10,224 nucleotides of DNA, taken from positions 1 through 10,224 of the forward strand of contig JAQTLI010000065.1 in assembly GCA_028714995.1 (NCBI GenBank), read 5' to 3'. Shown in pieces: positions 1-6,917 of the stretch (within the stretch, counting starts at the first letter, position 1; each line of letters starts with the position of its first letter). This DNA is from Methylobacter sp. Its GTDB lineage: Bacteria; Pseudomonadota; Gammaproteobacteria; Methylococcales; Methylomonadaceae. The notes below the pieces were generated by a model. That model was given only the letters and a program-made list of their open reading frames with translations, was not told the DNA's origin and did not search any database. The translations under genes were made by a program, and so were the position numbers.

Positions 1-32
1 TGCCCTATCTCAGACAATTGGTAAATTATTGA
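1..32 (+). CDS. nnr: 3' end of probable NAD(P)H-hydrate epimerase/dehydratase (Nnr)
   Basis: Only the last nine codons are present, read from base 3, ending PYLRQLVNY and a TGA stop at 30-32. A closing motif of the form LxxLRxLVN resembles the C-terminus of bifunctional Nnr (YjeF) proteins, which repair hydrated NADH and NADPH, and nnr is the usual gene directly before tsaE in gammaproteobacteria. The stop overlaps the TTG start of tsaE as TTGA, a typical coupled junction. The call rests on nine residues plus gene order, so it is tentative; the other two frames give no comparable ending. Confidence 0.45.
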   Translation, partial: PYLRQLVNY

Positions 33-451
33 AGAAGTTTTTGAAAAACACTGAAGAAACGGAGCAGTTTGGTGCAGAGTTATGGGCGGAGTTGCCATCT
101 AAGTGTTTGATTTTTTTATATGGTGATTTAGGCGCAGGGAAAACGACTCTGGTCAGAGGGTTTTTACGGGCGGCAGGTTATACCGGAGCGGTCAAAAGTC
201 CTACCTATACCTTGGTGGAGGAATATACGATAGGTAATCGCAAAATATACCATTTTGATTTGTACCGCGTTGCCGATCCTGAAGAATTGGAATGGATAGG
301 AATAAGAGATTATTTTGATAAGGACAGTGTATGTTTTATCGAATGGCCTGATATGGGAAAAGGATTTTTACCGGAACCGGATAGAGTCATTACTTTGGCT
401 GTGGATGGCACCGGTCGATTACTGGATATGAGTGTTAACGTTAATGACTAA
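29..451 (+). CDS. tsaE: tRNA t6A biosynthesis ATPase TsaE (YjeE)
   Basis: TsaE is the P-loop ATPase that works with TsaB, TsaD and TsaC to make N6-threonylcarbamoyladenosine at A37 of ANN-decoding tRNAs in the cytoplasm. The 140-residue protein has the Walker A motif GDLGAGKTT at residues 32-40, the family signature VKSPTYTLVEEY at 55-66, YHFDLYR at 74-80 and IEWP at 104-107. All are in their normal order, and the length is close to the usual 150. The frame stays open to the left edge of the window. The TTG start at 29 is chosen because it overlaps the upstream stop (TTGA) and puts Walker A at the expected distance from the N-terminus. No good Shine-Dalgarno sequence precedes it, so translation is probably coupled to the gene before it. 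Confidence 0.95.
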   Translation: MKKFLKNTEETEQFGAELWAELPSKCLIFLYGDLGAGKTTLVRGFLRAAGYTGAVKSPTYTLVEEYTIGNRKIYHFDLYRVADPEELEWIGIRDYFDKDSVCFIEWPDMGKGFLPEPDRVITLAVDGTGRLLDMSVNVND

Positions 452-470
452 AAAATAAAAATAACAGATC

Positions 471-498
471 TGGAAAAACAATAACATACTGCTATAAT
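471..498 (+). promoter_or_regulatory. Probable sigma70 promoter with extended -10, ahead of the amidase gene
   Basis: A perfect TATAAT lies at 493-498 and is directly preceded by TGC (490-492), which makes an extended -10 element (TGnTATAAT). A weak -35 match, TGGAAA, sits at 471-476 with a 16-base spacer. Transcription would start near 505, about 25 bases before the amidase ATG. It would supply the amidase gene and probably mutL and miaA, since no clear terminator is seen between them. This is inferred from sequence match only. Confidence 0.6.
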
Positions 499-531
499 CT
501 AATCAAGATTGTCACTTTGTGAGTTGTAGTC

Positions 532-1851
532 ATGAGAATTTGCTGGAAAGTCATTTTTGTTTTCGGATTACAGTTATGGTCTGTAGCAGGGATAGCGCAG
601 CAAATTAACGTTAATTCAATACGTTATGAGACTACGCCTGATCAGGCACAAATGATGCTTGATGTGACATCCTCGTCGGAGCAGCGGGTTTTTCTGATGG
701 GGCATCCAGCAAGGTTAGTGATTGATATACGCAATGCCCGTTTAAAACAGCCATTAAGCCAACCGCCCGCATCCCATCCCCTGTTTTTCAAAGTTCGTAG
801 TGCCGCAAGAAATGAAAACGATTTAAGAATTGTTGTAGATTTAAAAAGAGCGGTCAGCTCAAAAAACATGTCGTTAAGCTCAAATGACATGGGTGGACAT
901 CAATTAGTCATTGGATTATTGGATAAAGGTCCAGTAAAAAACGCAACGGTTGAAAACAGCGTTGCTGCTAAATCAATTGAGACTAAGCCAGCCGCTAGCA
1001 AAGAGATAGTTGCTAAAGCGACTGCCAGTAAACAAGTCGTAGAAAAAATAGTTGAAGAGCCTAAGAAAGTTGCCAGAAAAGACAGAAAAGTAAGTACAGC
1101 CATTCTGTCTGAGCCGACAAAAGTGGCTCAAAAAGGTAAAGGCATAGTCATTGCGATTGATGCCGGTCATGGTGGAAATGATCCCGGCGCTCACGGGATG
1201 CATGGTACCGAGGAGAAAAAGGTTACTTTTGCCATAGCCAAGAAACTTGCAGCACTAGTAAATAGTCAGCCAGGTATGAAAGCAGTCATGGTTCGTAAAG
1301 GCGACTACTTCGTCGACCTCAGAAAAAGAATGAAAATTGCCCGGGCAGCTAAAGCAGATTTATTCATTTCAATACACGCGGATGCCTTTCAAAACTCAAC
1401 GGTTAAAGGCGCTTCCGTGTTTACTTTATCCAGTAAAGGTGCAACAAGCGAAGCTGCCCGGTGGCTGGCAAACAGCGAAAATGCATCTGACTTGGTAGGC
1501 GGTGTCAGTCTTAACGATAAAGAAGACGTATTAGCTTCAGTATTGCTGGATTTGTCGCAAACGGCGACACAAGAGGCAAGTGTGAATGTTGCAGGAAAAG
1601 TATTAAGAAACTTTGAAAGTATTGGCGAATTGCATCATGGATCTGTGCAAAAGGCCGGGTTTCTGGTATTGAAATCGCCTGATGTCCCGTCAATTTTGGT
1701 GGAAACAGCATTCATCTCTAATCCGTCAGATGAGCTGAAATTAGTTAATACTGCACATCAAACGAAAATAGCGTTGGCTATTTTCAATGGTGTGCGTAGT
1801 TATTTTAGTAGTGCAACCCCTGTAAGCAATGTAGCCGCACTGGATATGTGA
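532..1851 (+). CDS. Periplasmic N-acetylmuramoyl-L-alanine amidase (AMIN + Amidase_3, AmiB/AmiC type)
   Basis: This zinc amidase cuts the lactyl-amide bond between MurNAc and the stem peptide to split septal peptidoglycan during daughter-cell separation. The 439-residue protein starts with a signal peptide (about 1-22, likely cut after AGIA). An AMIN localisation domain follows (about 24-130), then a Lys/Ala/Glu/Val-rich low-complexity linker (about 136-203) and an Amidase_3 domain (about 204-427). Likely zinc ligands are H213 in DAGHGG, E228 in GTEEKKV, H282 in SIHAD, with catalytic E391 in ETAFISN. The 311-350 stretch, including VLLDLSQTAT, corresponds to the regulatory helix region of amidases activated by LytM proteins such as EnvC or NlpD. 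There is no C-terminal LysM domain, unlike some AmiB proteins, so I leave the symbol blank. The ATG at 532 gives a proper signal peptide; the Shine-Dalgarno sequence is weak. Confidence 0.95.
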   Translation: MRICWKVIFVFGLQLWSVAGIAQQINVNSIRYETTPDQAQMMLDVTSSSEQRVFLMGHPARLVIDIRNARLKQPLSQPPASHPLFFKVRSAARNENDLRIVVDLKRAVSSKNMSLSSNDMGGHQLVIGLLDKGPVKNATVENSVAAKSIETKPAASKEIVAKATASKQVVEKIVEEPKKVARKDRKVSTAILSEPTKVAQKGKGIVIAIDAGHGGNDPGAHGMHGTEEKKVTFAIAKKLAALVNSQPGMKAVMVRKGDYFVDLRKRMKIARAAKADLFISIHADAFQNSTVKGASVFTLSSKGATSEAARWLANSENASDLVGGVSLNDKEDVLASVLLDLSQTATQEASVNVAGKVLRNFESIGELHHGSVQKAGFLVLKSPDVPSILVETAFISNPSDELKLVNTAHQTKIALAIFNGVRSYFSSATPVSNVAALDM

Positions 1852-1933
1852 ACAAGCAACGGTATATCTCACCATTAAACTACCACGACATTACTCATTC
1901 ATATAAAATACGCGTTTTGCTTTAGTTTGGCTG

Positions 1934-3742
1934 ATGCGTATTCATTCACTCCCCACTCAACTTGTAAACCAGATTGCCGCAGGCGAAGTGGTCGAAAGGC
2001 CTTCTTCTGTAGTAAAGGAACTGGTTGAAAATTGTTTTGATGCAGGTGCCAGTCAAATCTCTATCGAAATCGAGCAGGGCGGCGCCCGACTGATAAAAAT
2101 CAGGGATGACGGCTGCGGCATTATCAAAGAAGACTTGCCGTTGGCTTTATCCCGGCATGCGACCAGCAAAATAGCCACCTTAAAAGACCTGGAGCAGGTG
2201 GTCAGCATGGGTTTTCGAGGAGAGGCTTTGCCCAGCATCAGTTCGGTTTCAAGGCTCACGCTGATTTCACGTATTTGTGATGCCGATTGCGCGTGGAAGG
2301 TTGTTGCCGACGGCTCCGAGCAGGATTTTGACCCGCAACCCGACCCGCACCCGCAAGGTACCACCATTGATGTGCGTGACCTGTTTTACAATACTCCTGC
2401 CAGACGCAAGTTTTTAAAAACCGAAAAAACCGAATTTGCCCACATAGAAACCTTAATCAAACGCATGGCGTTGAGCCGTTTTGATATTGGTTTTTCCCTT
2501 TCGCACAACCAGAAGGGAATACTCAATCTAAAACCGGCGGCAACGGACAGTGAGCAGGAACAAAGAATTGCCGGCATCTGCGGTTCAGCCTTTATCGAAA
2601 ATTCGGTAAAAATCGACTTTGCGGCATCAGGCCTGCAACTGACCGGCTGGGTAGGGTTGCCGACCTTTTCCCGCAGTCAGCAGGATATGCAGTTTTTCTA
2701 TGTCAATGGTAGGCTGGTCAGGGACAAGCTCGTCTCCCATGCCGTAAAACAGGCTTATCAAGATGTTTTGTTTCATGGGCGGCATCCGGTTTTTGTCCTT
2801 TATCTGACGCTGGATCCCACGCTGGTTGATGTGAATGCACATCCGGCAAAGCTTGAAGTCAGATTCAGGGAAGGGCGCTTGGTACATGATTTCTTGTTCT
2901 CTGCGCTGCACAGGTCGCTCGCCGATTTAAGGCCAGGGCACAGCGTGGGTTCGAGTTTGGCTAGCGGTAACGTAACCTCTGATTTCGTTTCACTACCGCA
3001 AACACAATCCCATCCCGTTTTTGACGCCAAGCCGACTTATAGCCCAAGACCGCCGCAGCAAGCATCACTGCCTTTACAGGTAGAGGAACAAATACAGGCT
3101 TACGCATCGTTGTATCGGGCGCCAGAGCTGGTGCAGGAGCTCACGCAATCTCAAGTGGTTCAGCCGCTAGGCCATGCCATCGCGCATTTACACAATATCT
3201 ACATTTTGTCCGAGACCCCCAACGGCGTCATTCTGGTTGATGCTCATGCCGCTCATGAAAGGGTCACCTATGAGCGATTAAAGCAGCAATACCAAAACGG
3301 GGCGGTACCAAGCCAACCCTTGTTATTGCCGATTAAAATAAAGGTCAGTGCAGCAGAAGCAGATTTGGCCGAACAGGAACATGAATTTTTCAACACACTG
3401 GGATTTGAAATCAACCGTTCCGGACCGGAAACCATTGTGCTGCGCTCAATACCTGTTTTATTGGGCAATACCGATATGGAAGCCCTGATTCGGGATGTAT
3501 TGGCGGATATGACCGAACACGGCATGAGTCAGCGGATACAGGAAAAATCTAATGAAATATTGGCCACGGTAGCCTGTCATGGTTCCGTACGAGCTCATCG
3601 CCGCCTGAGCATTGATGAAATGAACGCCTTGCTGCGGGATATGGAACAAACCGAAAGAATAGGGCAGTGCAATCACGGCAGACCCACCTGGATAGAATTA
3701 TCAACCCATGATCTTGATAAGTTCTTTCTGCGCGGTCAATAG
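1934..3742 (+). CDS. mutL: DNA mismatch repair protein MutL, endonuclease-type
   Basis: MutL links mismatch recognition by MutS to strand incision and removal. The N-terminal GHKL ATPase (about 1-330) is intact: E29 as general base, N33, D58 in RDDGCG and GFRGEAL at 93-99. A Pro/Ser/Gln-rich linker (about 335-395) follows, then the C-terminal dimerisation domain. That domain carries the full set of latent endonuclease motifs: DAHAAHERVTYE at 436-447 (consensus DQHAxxExxxxE, Gln replaced by Ala), ACHGSVR at 547-553, CNHGRP at 579-584 and FLR at 598-600 near the C-terminus. E. coli MutL lacks this set and relies on MutH. The length of 602 is normal. The ATG at 1934 aligns with the E. coli N-terminus. 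The 82-base gap from the amidase gene holds AT-rich -10-like sequence (around 1902-1909) but no convincing -35, and I see no terminator. Confidence 0.97.
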   Translation: MRIHSLPTQLVNQIAAGEVVERPSSVVKELVENCFDAGASQISIEIEQGGARLIKIRDDGCGIIKEDLPLALSRHATSKIATLKDLEQVVSMGFRGEALPSISSVSRLTLISRICDADCAWKVVADGSEQDFDPQPDPHPQGTTIDVRDLFYNTPARRKFLKTEKTEFAHIETLIKRMALSRFDIGFSLSHNQKGILNLKPAATDSEQEQRIAGICGSAFIENSVKIDFAASGLQLTGWVGLPTFSRSQQDMQFFYVNGRLVRDKLVSHAVKQAYQDVLFHGRHPVFVLYLTLDPTLVDVNAHPAKLEVRFREGRLVHDFLFSALHRSLADLRPGHSVGSSLASGNVTSDFVSLPQTQSHPVFDAKPTYSPRPPQQASLPLQVEEQIQAYASLYRAPELVQELTQSQVVQPLGHAIAHLHNIYILSETPNGVILVDAHAAHERVTYERLKQQYQNGAVPSQPLLLPIKIKVSAAEADLAEQEHEFFNTLGFEINRSGPETIVLRSIPVLLGNTDMEALIRDVLADMTEHGMSQRIQEKSNEILATVACHGSVRAHRRLSIDEMNALLRDMEQTERIGQCNHGRPTWIELSTHDLDKFFLRGQ

Positions 3743-3777
3743 CTTCGGCCTCGTTGTCATATCAAACAATCCTAGTT

Positions 3778-4734
3778 ATGCAAAATAAGCCCAACCCTCC
3801 CGCCATTTTCCTGATGGGGCCTACTGCCTCAGGCAAATCCGCGCTGTCCGTTCAACTCGCCCAGGCGCTTAACGGCGAAATCATCAGCGTTGATTCCGCC
3901 TTGGTGTTTAAAGGCATGGATATAGGCACCGCCAAACCCACGCTGGATGAAAGAGGCGGTATCCCGCATCATTTGATAGATATACTGGATCCTGCAGAAT
4001 CATTCTCCACCGGCCAGTTCAGGAATCAGGCGCTGGCTTTAATGGAGGATATAACCCGGCGCGGAAAAATCCCGATACTGGTCGGCGGCACCATGCTGTA
4101 TTTTAACGCCTTAAACAACGGACTTGCCGCGCTGCCCGAGGCAAACGAAGCCATCAGAGCCCAGCTCGATCTAGACTTGGAGCGGCTGGGTAAAGAAGTC
4201 CTGCACCAGCGCCTTGCAACAATTGATCCCGAAGCGGCGGCGAGAATTCATATTAATGATCCGCAGCGCGTACAGCGTGCCCTTGAAGTCTACGAAATCA
4301 GCGGCAAGCCGTTAACGTCTTTTTTTACAGTAGCCCAGGCGCAAGACATCCCTTATCAAAAAATAAAACTGATTATCTCCCCGCAAGACCGAATCATACT
4401 ACACGACATCATCGCCCGGCGTTTCAGGCAAATGCTGGAGCAAGGGTTTATTGAAGAAGTCGAAGCGCTCTATAAGCGCGGTGATCTGACAGACAAAATG
4501 CCGTCGATCAGAGCGGTCGGCTATCGCCAGGTTTGGTCCTATCTGCAAGGCGAATGTGATCTTGAAACCATGACAGAAAAAGCCATTGCTGCCACACGCC
4601 AACTGGCCAAGCGCCAGTTTACCTGGTTGCGCCGAGAAACCGATGCGGCAAATTTCCAGACAGGCCAAGCTGATCTGTTAGCAAAAGTGTTGGCGAAAGT
4701 TAATGAAAAGGCGTTTCCCTCAATCTCGGAATGA
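3778..4734 (+). CDS. miaA: tRNA dimethylallyltransferase MiaA
   Basis: MiaA transfers a dimethylallyl group to N6 of A37 in tRNAs that read UNN codons, the first step of ms2i6A synthesis. From the ATG at 3778 the protein is 318 residues, the usual size. It has the P-loop GPTASGKS at 14-21, SVDSALVFKGMDIGTAKP from 37 with D39 as the likely catalytic base, the GGTMLYF substrate-channel motif at 103-109, and the conserved tail elements SIRAVGYRQVWSYL and RQLAKRQFTWLRRE. A TTG at 3754 in the same frame would add eight residues; the ATG is preferred because the extra residues have no counterpart that I recognise in the family. Neither start has a strong Shine-Dalgarno sequence. The usual downstream partner hfq is absent; a pigment locus follows instead. 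Confidence 0.96.
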   Translation: MQNKPNPPAIFLMGPTASGKSALSVQLAQALNGEIISVDSALVFKGMDIGTAKPTLDERGGIPHHLIDILDPAESFSTGQFRNQALALMEDITRRGKIPILVGGTMLYFNALNNGLAALPEANEAIRAQLDLDLERLGKEVLHQRLATIDPEAAARIHINDPQRVQRALEVYEISGKPLTSFFTVAQAQDIPYQKIKLIISPQDRIILHDIIARRFRQMLEQGFIEEVEALYKRGDLTDKMPSIRAVGYRQVWSYLQGECDLETMTEKAIAATRQLAKRQFTWLRRETDAANFQTGQADLLAKVLAKVNEKAFPSISE

Positions 4735-4737
4735 ATT

Positions 4738-4797
4738 GGTAAAGGAAGGCTAAGGCGGTGAAGATGGATTTTGCGTTTTCGGTTACCGCCAGTTACC
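4738..4797 (+). other. Possible stem-loop between miaA and the APE operon
   Basis: GGCGGT at 4754-4759 is complementary to ACCGCC at 4785-4790 across a 25-base loop. An outer pair, GGTAA at 4738-4742 with TTACC at 4793-4797, could extend it with an asymmetric internal loop. There is no T-run after it, so it is not a standard intrinsic terminator. It marks the boundary between the two blocks and could act as an mRNA structure or as a weak transcription barrier. The remaining bases up to 4835 show no promoter that I would defend. Confidence 0.2.
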
Positions 4798-4835
4798 CTA
4801 TGTTGAATGATGACCCCCTTATTTAAAGTGATATT

Positions 4836-5570
4836 GTGATAGTTTCTGATTTTGTTTTGCGTGAGTGGAGCGCCTGGGCTCCAGGCATGAATTGTAAGGC
4901 TGACTGGAAAGAATGGTACGCAGGAAGGCGAACTATACAGCATGATGATAAAGCGATCATATCTGATGCAGTGCCAAAGATGCTGCAACGCAGATTAAGC
5001 CCGTTGGCCAGAGCCGTCTTTAATGCGTCTGATAAATGCCTTGAGCCGGGCAAGTCGATTCCAACCGTATTCAGTTCAGCGCATGGCGAAGTGTGCAAAT
5101 CACTGGAAATGCTTAAAACCATTCAGGCGGGTGATGAAATTTCACCGACGGCATTCAGTCTGTCTGTGCATAATGCCATAGCCGGATTATTTTCCATAGC
5201 TTACGCCAACAGTCTGGAAAGTACGGTAATTGCTCCGGGACTGGAAGGGATTGCGCCGGCATTTATTGAAGCGTTTGGGCTGTTGTCTGAAACAGCCAAT
5301 GAGGTGCTGTTGGTTTTATACGATGAGCCGATAGCCGATTTTTATCCAATTTCCCCCTTTAATCTCAACGCAGAAATTCCTTGTGCACTGGCGTTGAGAA
5401 TCGCTTTATCCGGGAATGGCCTGCCATTGCGATTCAGTCGTTCATTAGAATCTCGTGATGATGGCGAGCATCCTGTACAATTACTTACATTTTTAAGATT
5501 TCTTCTTGCTGAAGAATCATCATTGAGTTTGGGAAATCAAGGGCATAGCTGGCGATGGGACAAAATTTAA
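4836..5570 (+). CDS. apeC: Ketosynthase-like chain length factor of an aryl polyene synthase (ApeC type)
   Basis: In APE type II polyketide synthases a short ketosynthase-like protein pairs with the true ketosynthase (ApeO) and sets chain length. This 244-residue protein has the family marks: REWSAWAPG at 9-17, the basic patch QRRLSPLAR at 51-59, VFSSAHGE at 78-85, SPTAFSLSVHNAIAGL at 103-118, and an acidic YDEPIADFY at 162-170. The length is normal for the family, which covers only about half of a full ketosynthase. Around the region that should hold the nucleophilic cysteine (ESTVIAPGLEGIA, 128-140) there is no Cys, so it should be catalytically inactive, as expected for a chain length factor. 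The GTG start is the only plausible one, because an in-frame TAA lies at 4824-4826. The gene overlaps the next by 16 bases. Confidence 0.85.
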   Translation: MIVSDFVLREWSAWAPGMNCKADWKEWYAGRRTIQHDDKAIISDAVPKMLQRRLSPLARAVFNASDKCLEPGKSIPTVFSSAHGEVCKSLEMLKTIQAGDEISPTAFSLSVHNAIAGLFSIAYANSLESTVIAPGLEGIAPAFIEAFGLLSETANEVLLVLYDEPIADFYPISPFNLNAEIPCALALRIALSGNGLPLRFSRSLESRDDGEHPVQLLTFLRFLLAEESSLSLGNQGHSWRWDKI

Positions 5571-6349
5571 GCCAAAAGTTAATTTTTGGCTGGCGGCTTT
5601 TTGCAACAGGTTTCAGCTTTTCCAGTTTTGGCGTAGGTGGCTTATTATTATGGGTTTTGGTTTTTCCTGTTTTGTCTGTTCTGCCCGGTAATCGATTACA
5701 ACGGATCAGTCGGGGACAAAAGGTTGTGCATTACAGCTTTTATGTTTTTATCGGACTGATGCACAGAATGGGTGTGATGACTTATGAGATAGTAGGCTTG
5801 GAAAAGCTTAATCGTCCAGGGCAGCTGATCATAGCCAATCATCCGACGCTGGTGGACATCGTTTTTTTAATCAGCCGGATCAAACAGGCAAACTGCATCG
5901 TAAAAGAAAAACTATGGCGCAATCCCTTTATGCGCGGACCTATCCTTAATGCTGGTTATATCAGTAACGGCGACCCTGAAAAAATGATAGCTGAATGTGT
6001 AGACTGGCTGCAATCCGGCGGTTCGATGATCATTTTTCCGGAAGGGACAAGATCAGTGCCGGGTAAGCCCTGCTATTTCCAGCGAGGTGCCGCTGCAATT
6101 GCGTTGCAGGCTAATAAGATTGTAACGCCGGTGACGCTATCCTGTTATCCCAGTACCCTGACAAAAGCCGAGCCATGGTATCAGATTCCTCATCGGCGCT
6201 TTCATTTGGCGATGCATGTAGGCGATGATATTGCGCTGGATGAATTTACCTGCATAGGTCAAAAATCAATCGCAGTGCGACGCTTTAATCAATTTTTACA
6301 AGATTATTTTACTCAACAGAGAGAACGCTATAAACACGATGGAAAATGA
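5555..6349 (+). CDS. apeD: PlsC-type lysophospholipid acyltransferase family protein (ApeD type)
   Basis: This belongs to the glycerol-phosphate O-acyltransferase superfamily, membrane enzymes that move an acyl group from a carrier to a hydroxyl on a lipid acceptor. The 264-residue protein has a hydrophobic N-terminal segment (about 20-45). It carries the catalytic NHPTLVD motif at 95-101 (H96 and D101 of HxxxxD) and the acceptor-binding FPEGTRS motif at 161-167. Within an APE operon the likely role is to attach the polyene or a fatty acid to a lipid anchor; the true acceptor cannot be read from the sequence. The ATG at 5555 overlaps the chain length factor gene by 16 bases, and the 3' end overlaps the first carrier protein gene by 11 bases, so translation is probably coupled throughout. 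Confidence 0.85.
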   Translation: MGQNLSQKLIFGWRLFATGFSFSSFGVGGLLLWVLVFPVLSVLPGNRLQRISRGQKVVHYSFYVFIGLMHRMGVMTYEIVGLEKLNRPGQLIIANHPTLVDIVFLISRIKQANCIVKEKLWRNPFMRGPILNAGYISNGDPEKMIAECVDWLQSGGSMIIFPEGTRSVPGKPCYFQRGAAAIALQANKIVTPVTLSCYPSTLTKAEPWYQIPHRRFHLAMHVGDDIALDEFTCIGQKSIAVRRFNQFLQDYFTQQRERYKHDGK

Positions 6350-6587
6350 ATTAAAACAACTCATCATTGATGCACTGGATCTGGAAGATATCAGTGTAGA
6401 CGATATCGATAGTCACGATGCGCTATTCAATGAGGGTTTGGGTCTGGACTCAATAGACGCATTAGAACTGGGCTTGGCTATCCGTAAAAAATATAATGTA
6501 AAAATCGATGCTGAAAAAGAAGATGTGGTGAAGATTTTTTCTTCCGTTTCGGCATTGGCTAAATACATAGAATCCGCACGCAGTTGA
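6339..6587 (+). CDS. apeE: Acyl carrier protein, first of two (ApeE type)
   Basis: This small acidic carrier protein of 82 residues has the phosphopantetheine site GLDSIDALEL at 35-44, with S38 as the attachment serine, flanked by the expected helices. In APE systems two different carrier proteins share the work of holding the starter and the growing polyene. I assign this one to the ApeE position because it directly follows the PlsC-type acyltransferase. ApeE and ApeF roles cannot be told apart securely from sequence alone. The stretch VDDIDSHDALF before the serine is the usual acidic helix II region. The start overlaps the upstream gene by 11 bases. Confidence 0.85.
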   Translation: MENELKQLIIDALDLEDISVDDIDSHDALFNEGLGLDSIDALELGLAIRKKYNVKIDAEKEDVVKIFSSVSALAKYIESARS

Positions 6588-6624
6588 GAAGCCAATGAAA
6601 AATTATCAGGAAAGAGAATTTTCA

Positions 6625-6666
6625 CGCACATTAGTGCGCCCAGAGGGTGGCGTACAGGGATGTACG
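6625..6666 (+). promoter_or_regulatory. Two hairpins in the leader of the second carrier protein gene
   Basis: Hairpin 1 is CGCAC-ATTA-GTGCG (6625-6638). Hairpin 2 is CGTACA-GGGA-TGTACG (6651-6666), a perfect six-pair stem with a four-base loop. The loop plus the adjacent A forms AGGGA (6656-6660), the best Shine-Dalgarno match for the ATG at 6669, eight bases downstream. The ribosome site is therefore presented in the loop. This could raise or gate translation of the carrier protein, which is usually needed in excess. Alternatively the segment may be a copy of a dispersed palindromic repeat. The hairpins are seen directly; the role is inferred. Confidence 0.45.
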
Positions 6667-6668
6667 TC

Positions 6669-6917
6669 ATGAAAACTCGTGAAGAAATTTTAAAGGCTAT
6701 CAAGGAAATAATGGTAGAGATGTTTGAGATGGACGAACAGGCGATCACTTTGGAGGCTCGTTTATATGAAGATCTCGATTTCGACAGTATTGATGCTGTC
6801 GATATGATCGTCAGGCTGAAAGAATTGACCGGAAAAGCAGTCAAGCCGGAAGATTTCAAGACTGCCCGCAGCATCGGTGATGTTGTAGAGGCGGTTTACA
6901 AGATGTTGAATGACTAG
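6669..6917 (+). CDS. apeF: Acyl carrier protein, second of two (ApeF type)
   Basis: A carrier protein of 82 residues with the phosphopantetheine site DLDFDSIDAVDM at 35-46, with S40 as the attachment serine. The C-terminal pattern KPEDFKTARSIGDVVEAV is typical of the carrier subfamily found in APE and related pigment loci. It shares only the core motif with the carrier just upstream, so the pair is not a recent duplication. Two ATGs are possible: 6660 (three extra residues) and 6669. I choose 6669 because AGGGA at 6656-6660 is well spaced for it and the protein then begins MKTREEI, as relatives commonly do. The stop overlaps the start of the following membrane protein gene. Confidence 0.88.
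   Translation: MKTREEILKAIKEIMVEMFEMDEQAITLEARLYEDLDFDSIDAVDMIVRLKELTGKAVKPEDFKTARSIGDVVEAVYKMLND

Noticed and set aside
970..1140. Lys/Ala-rich repeat-like stretch in the amidase gene
   Set aside because: It is a normal low-complexity linker between the AMIN and amidase domains; the internal repeats are too imperfect to be a tandem array.
1852..1933. Possible mutL promoter with TATAAA/TAAAAT near 1902-1909
   Set aside because: No acceptable -35 at the right spacing and no extended -10; AT-rich gaps often give such matches.
2330..2360. Short CCCGCA/CCCGAC repeat within mutL
   Set aside because: It encodes a Pro-rich loop (DPQPDPHPQ) where E. coli MutL has a loop of similar length, so it is ordinary coding sequence.
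4539..4988. 149-codon open frame on the minus strand across the miaA end and the APE start
   Set aside because: It runs antisense to two well-supported genes, shows no recognisable motif and spans an intergenic gap by chance.
6413..6874. 153-codon minus-strand frame over both carrier protein genes
   Set aside because: It is Ser-rich and is the reverse complement of acidic carrier protein codons, a common shadow effect.
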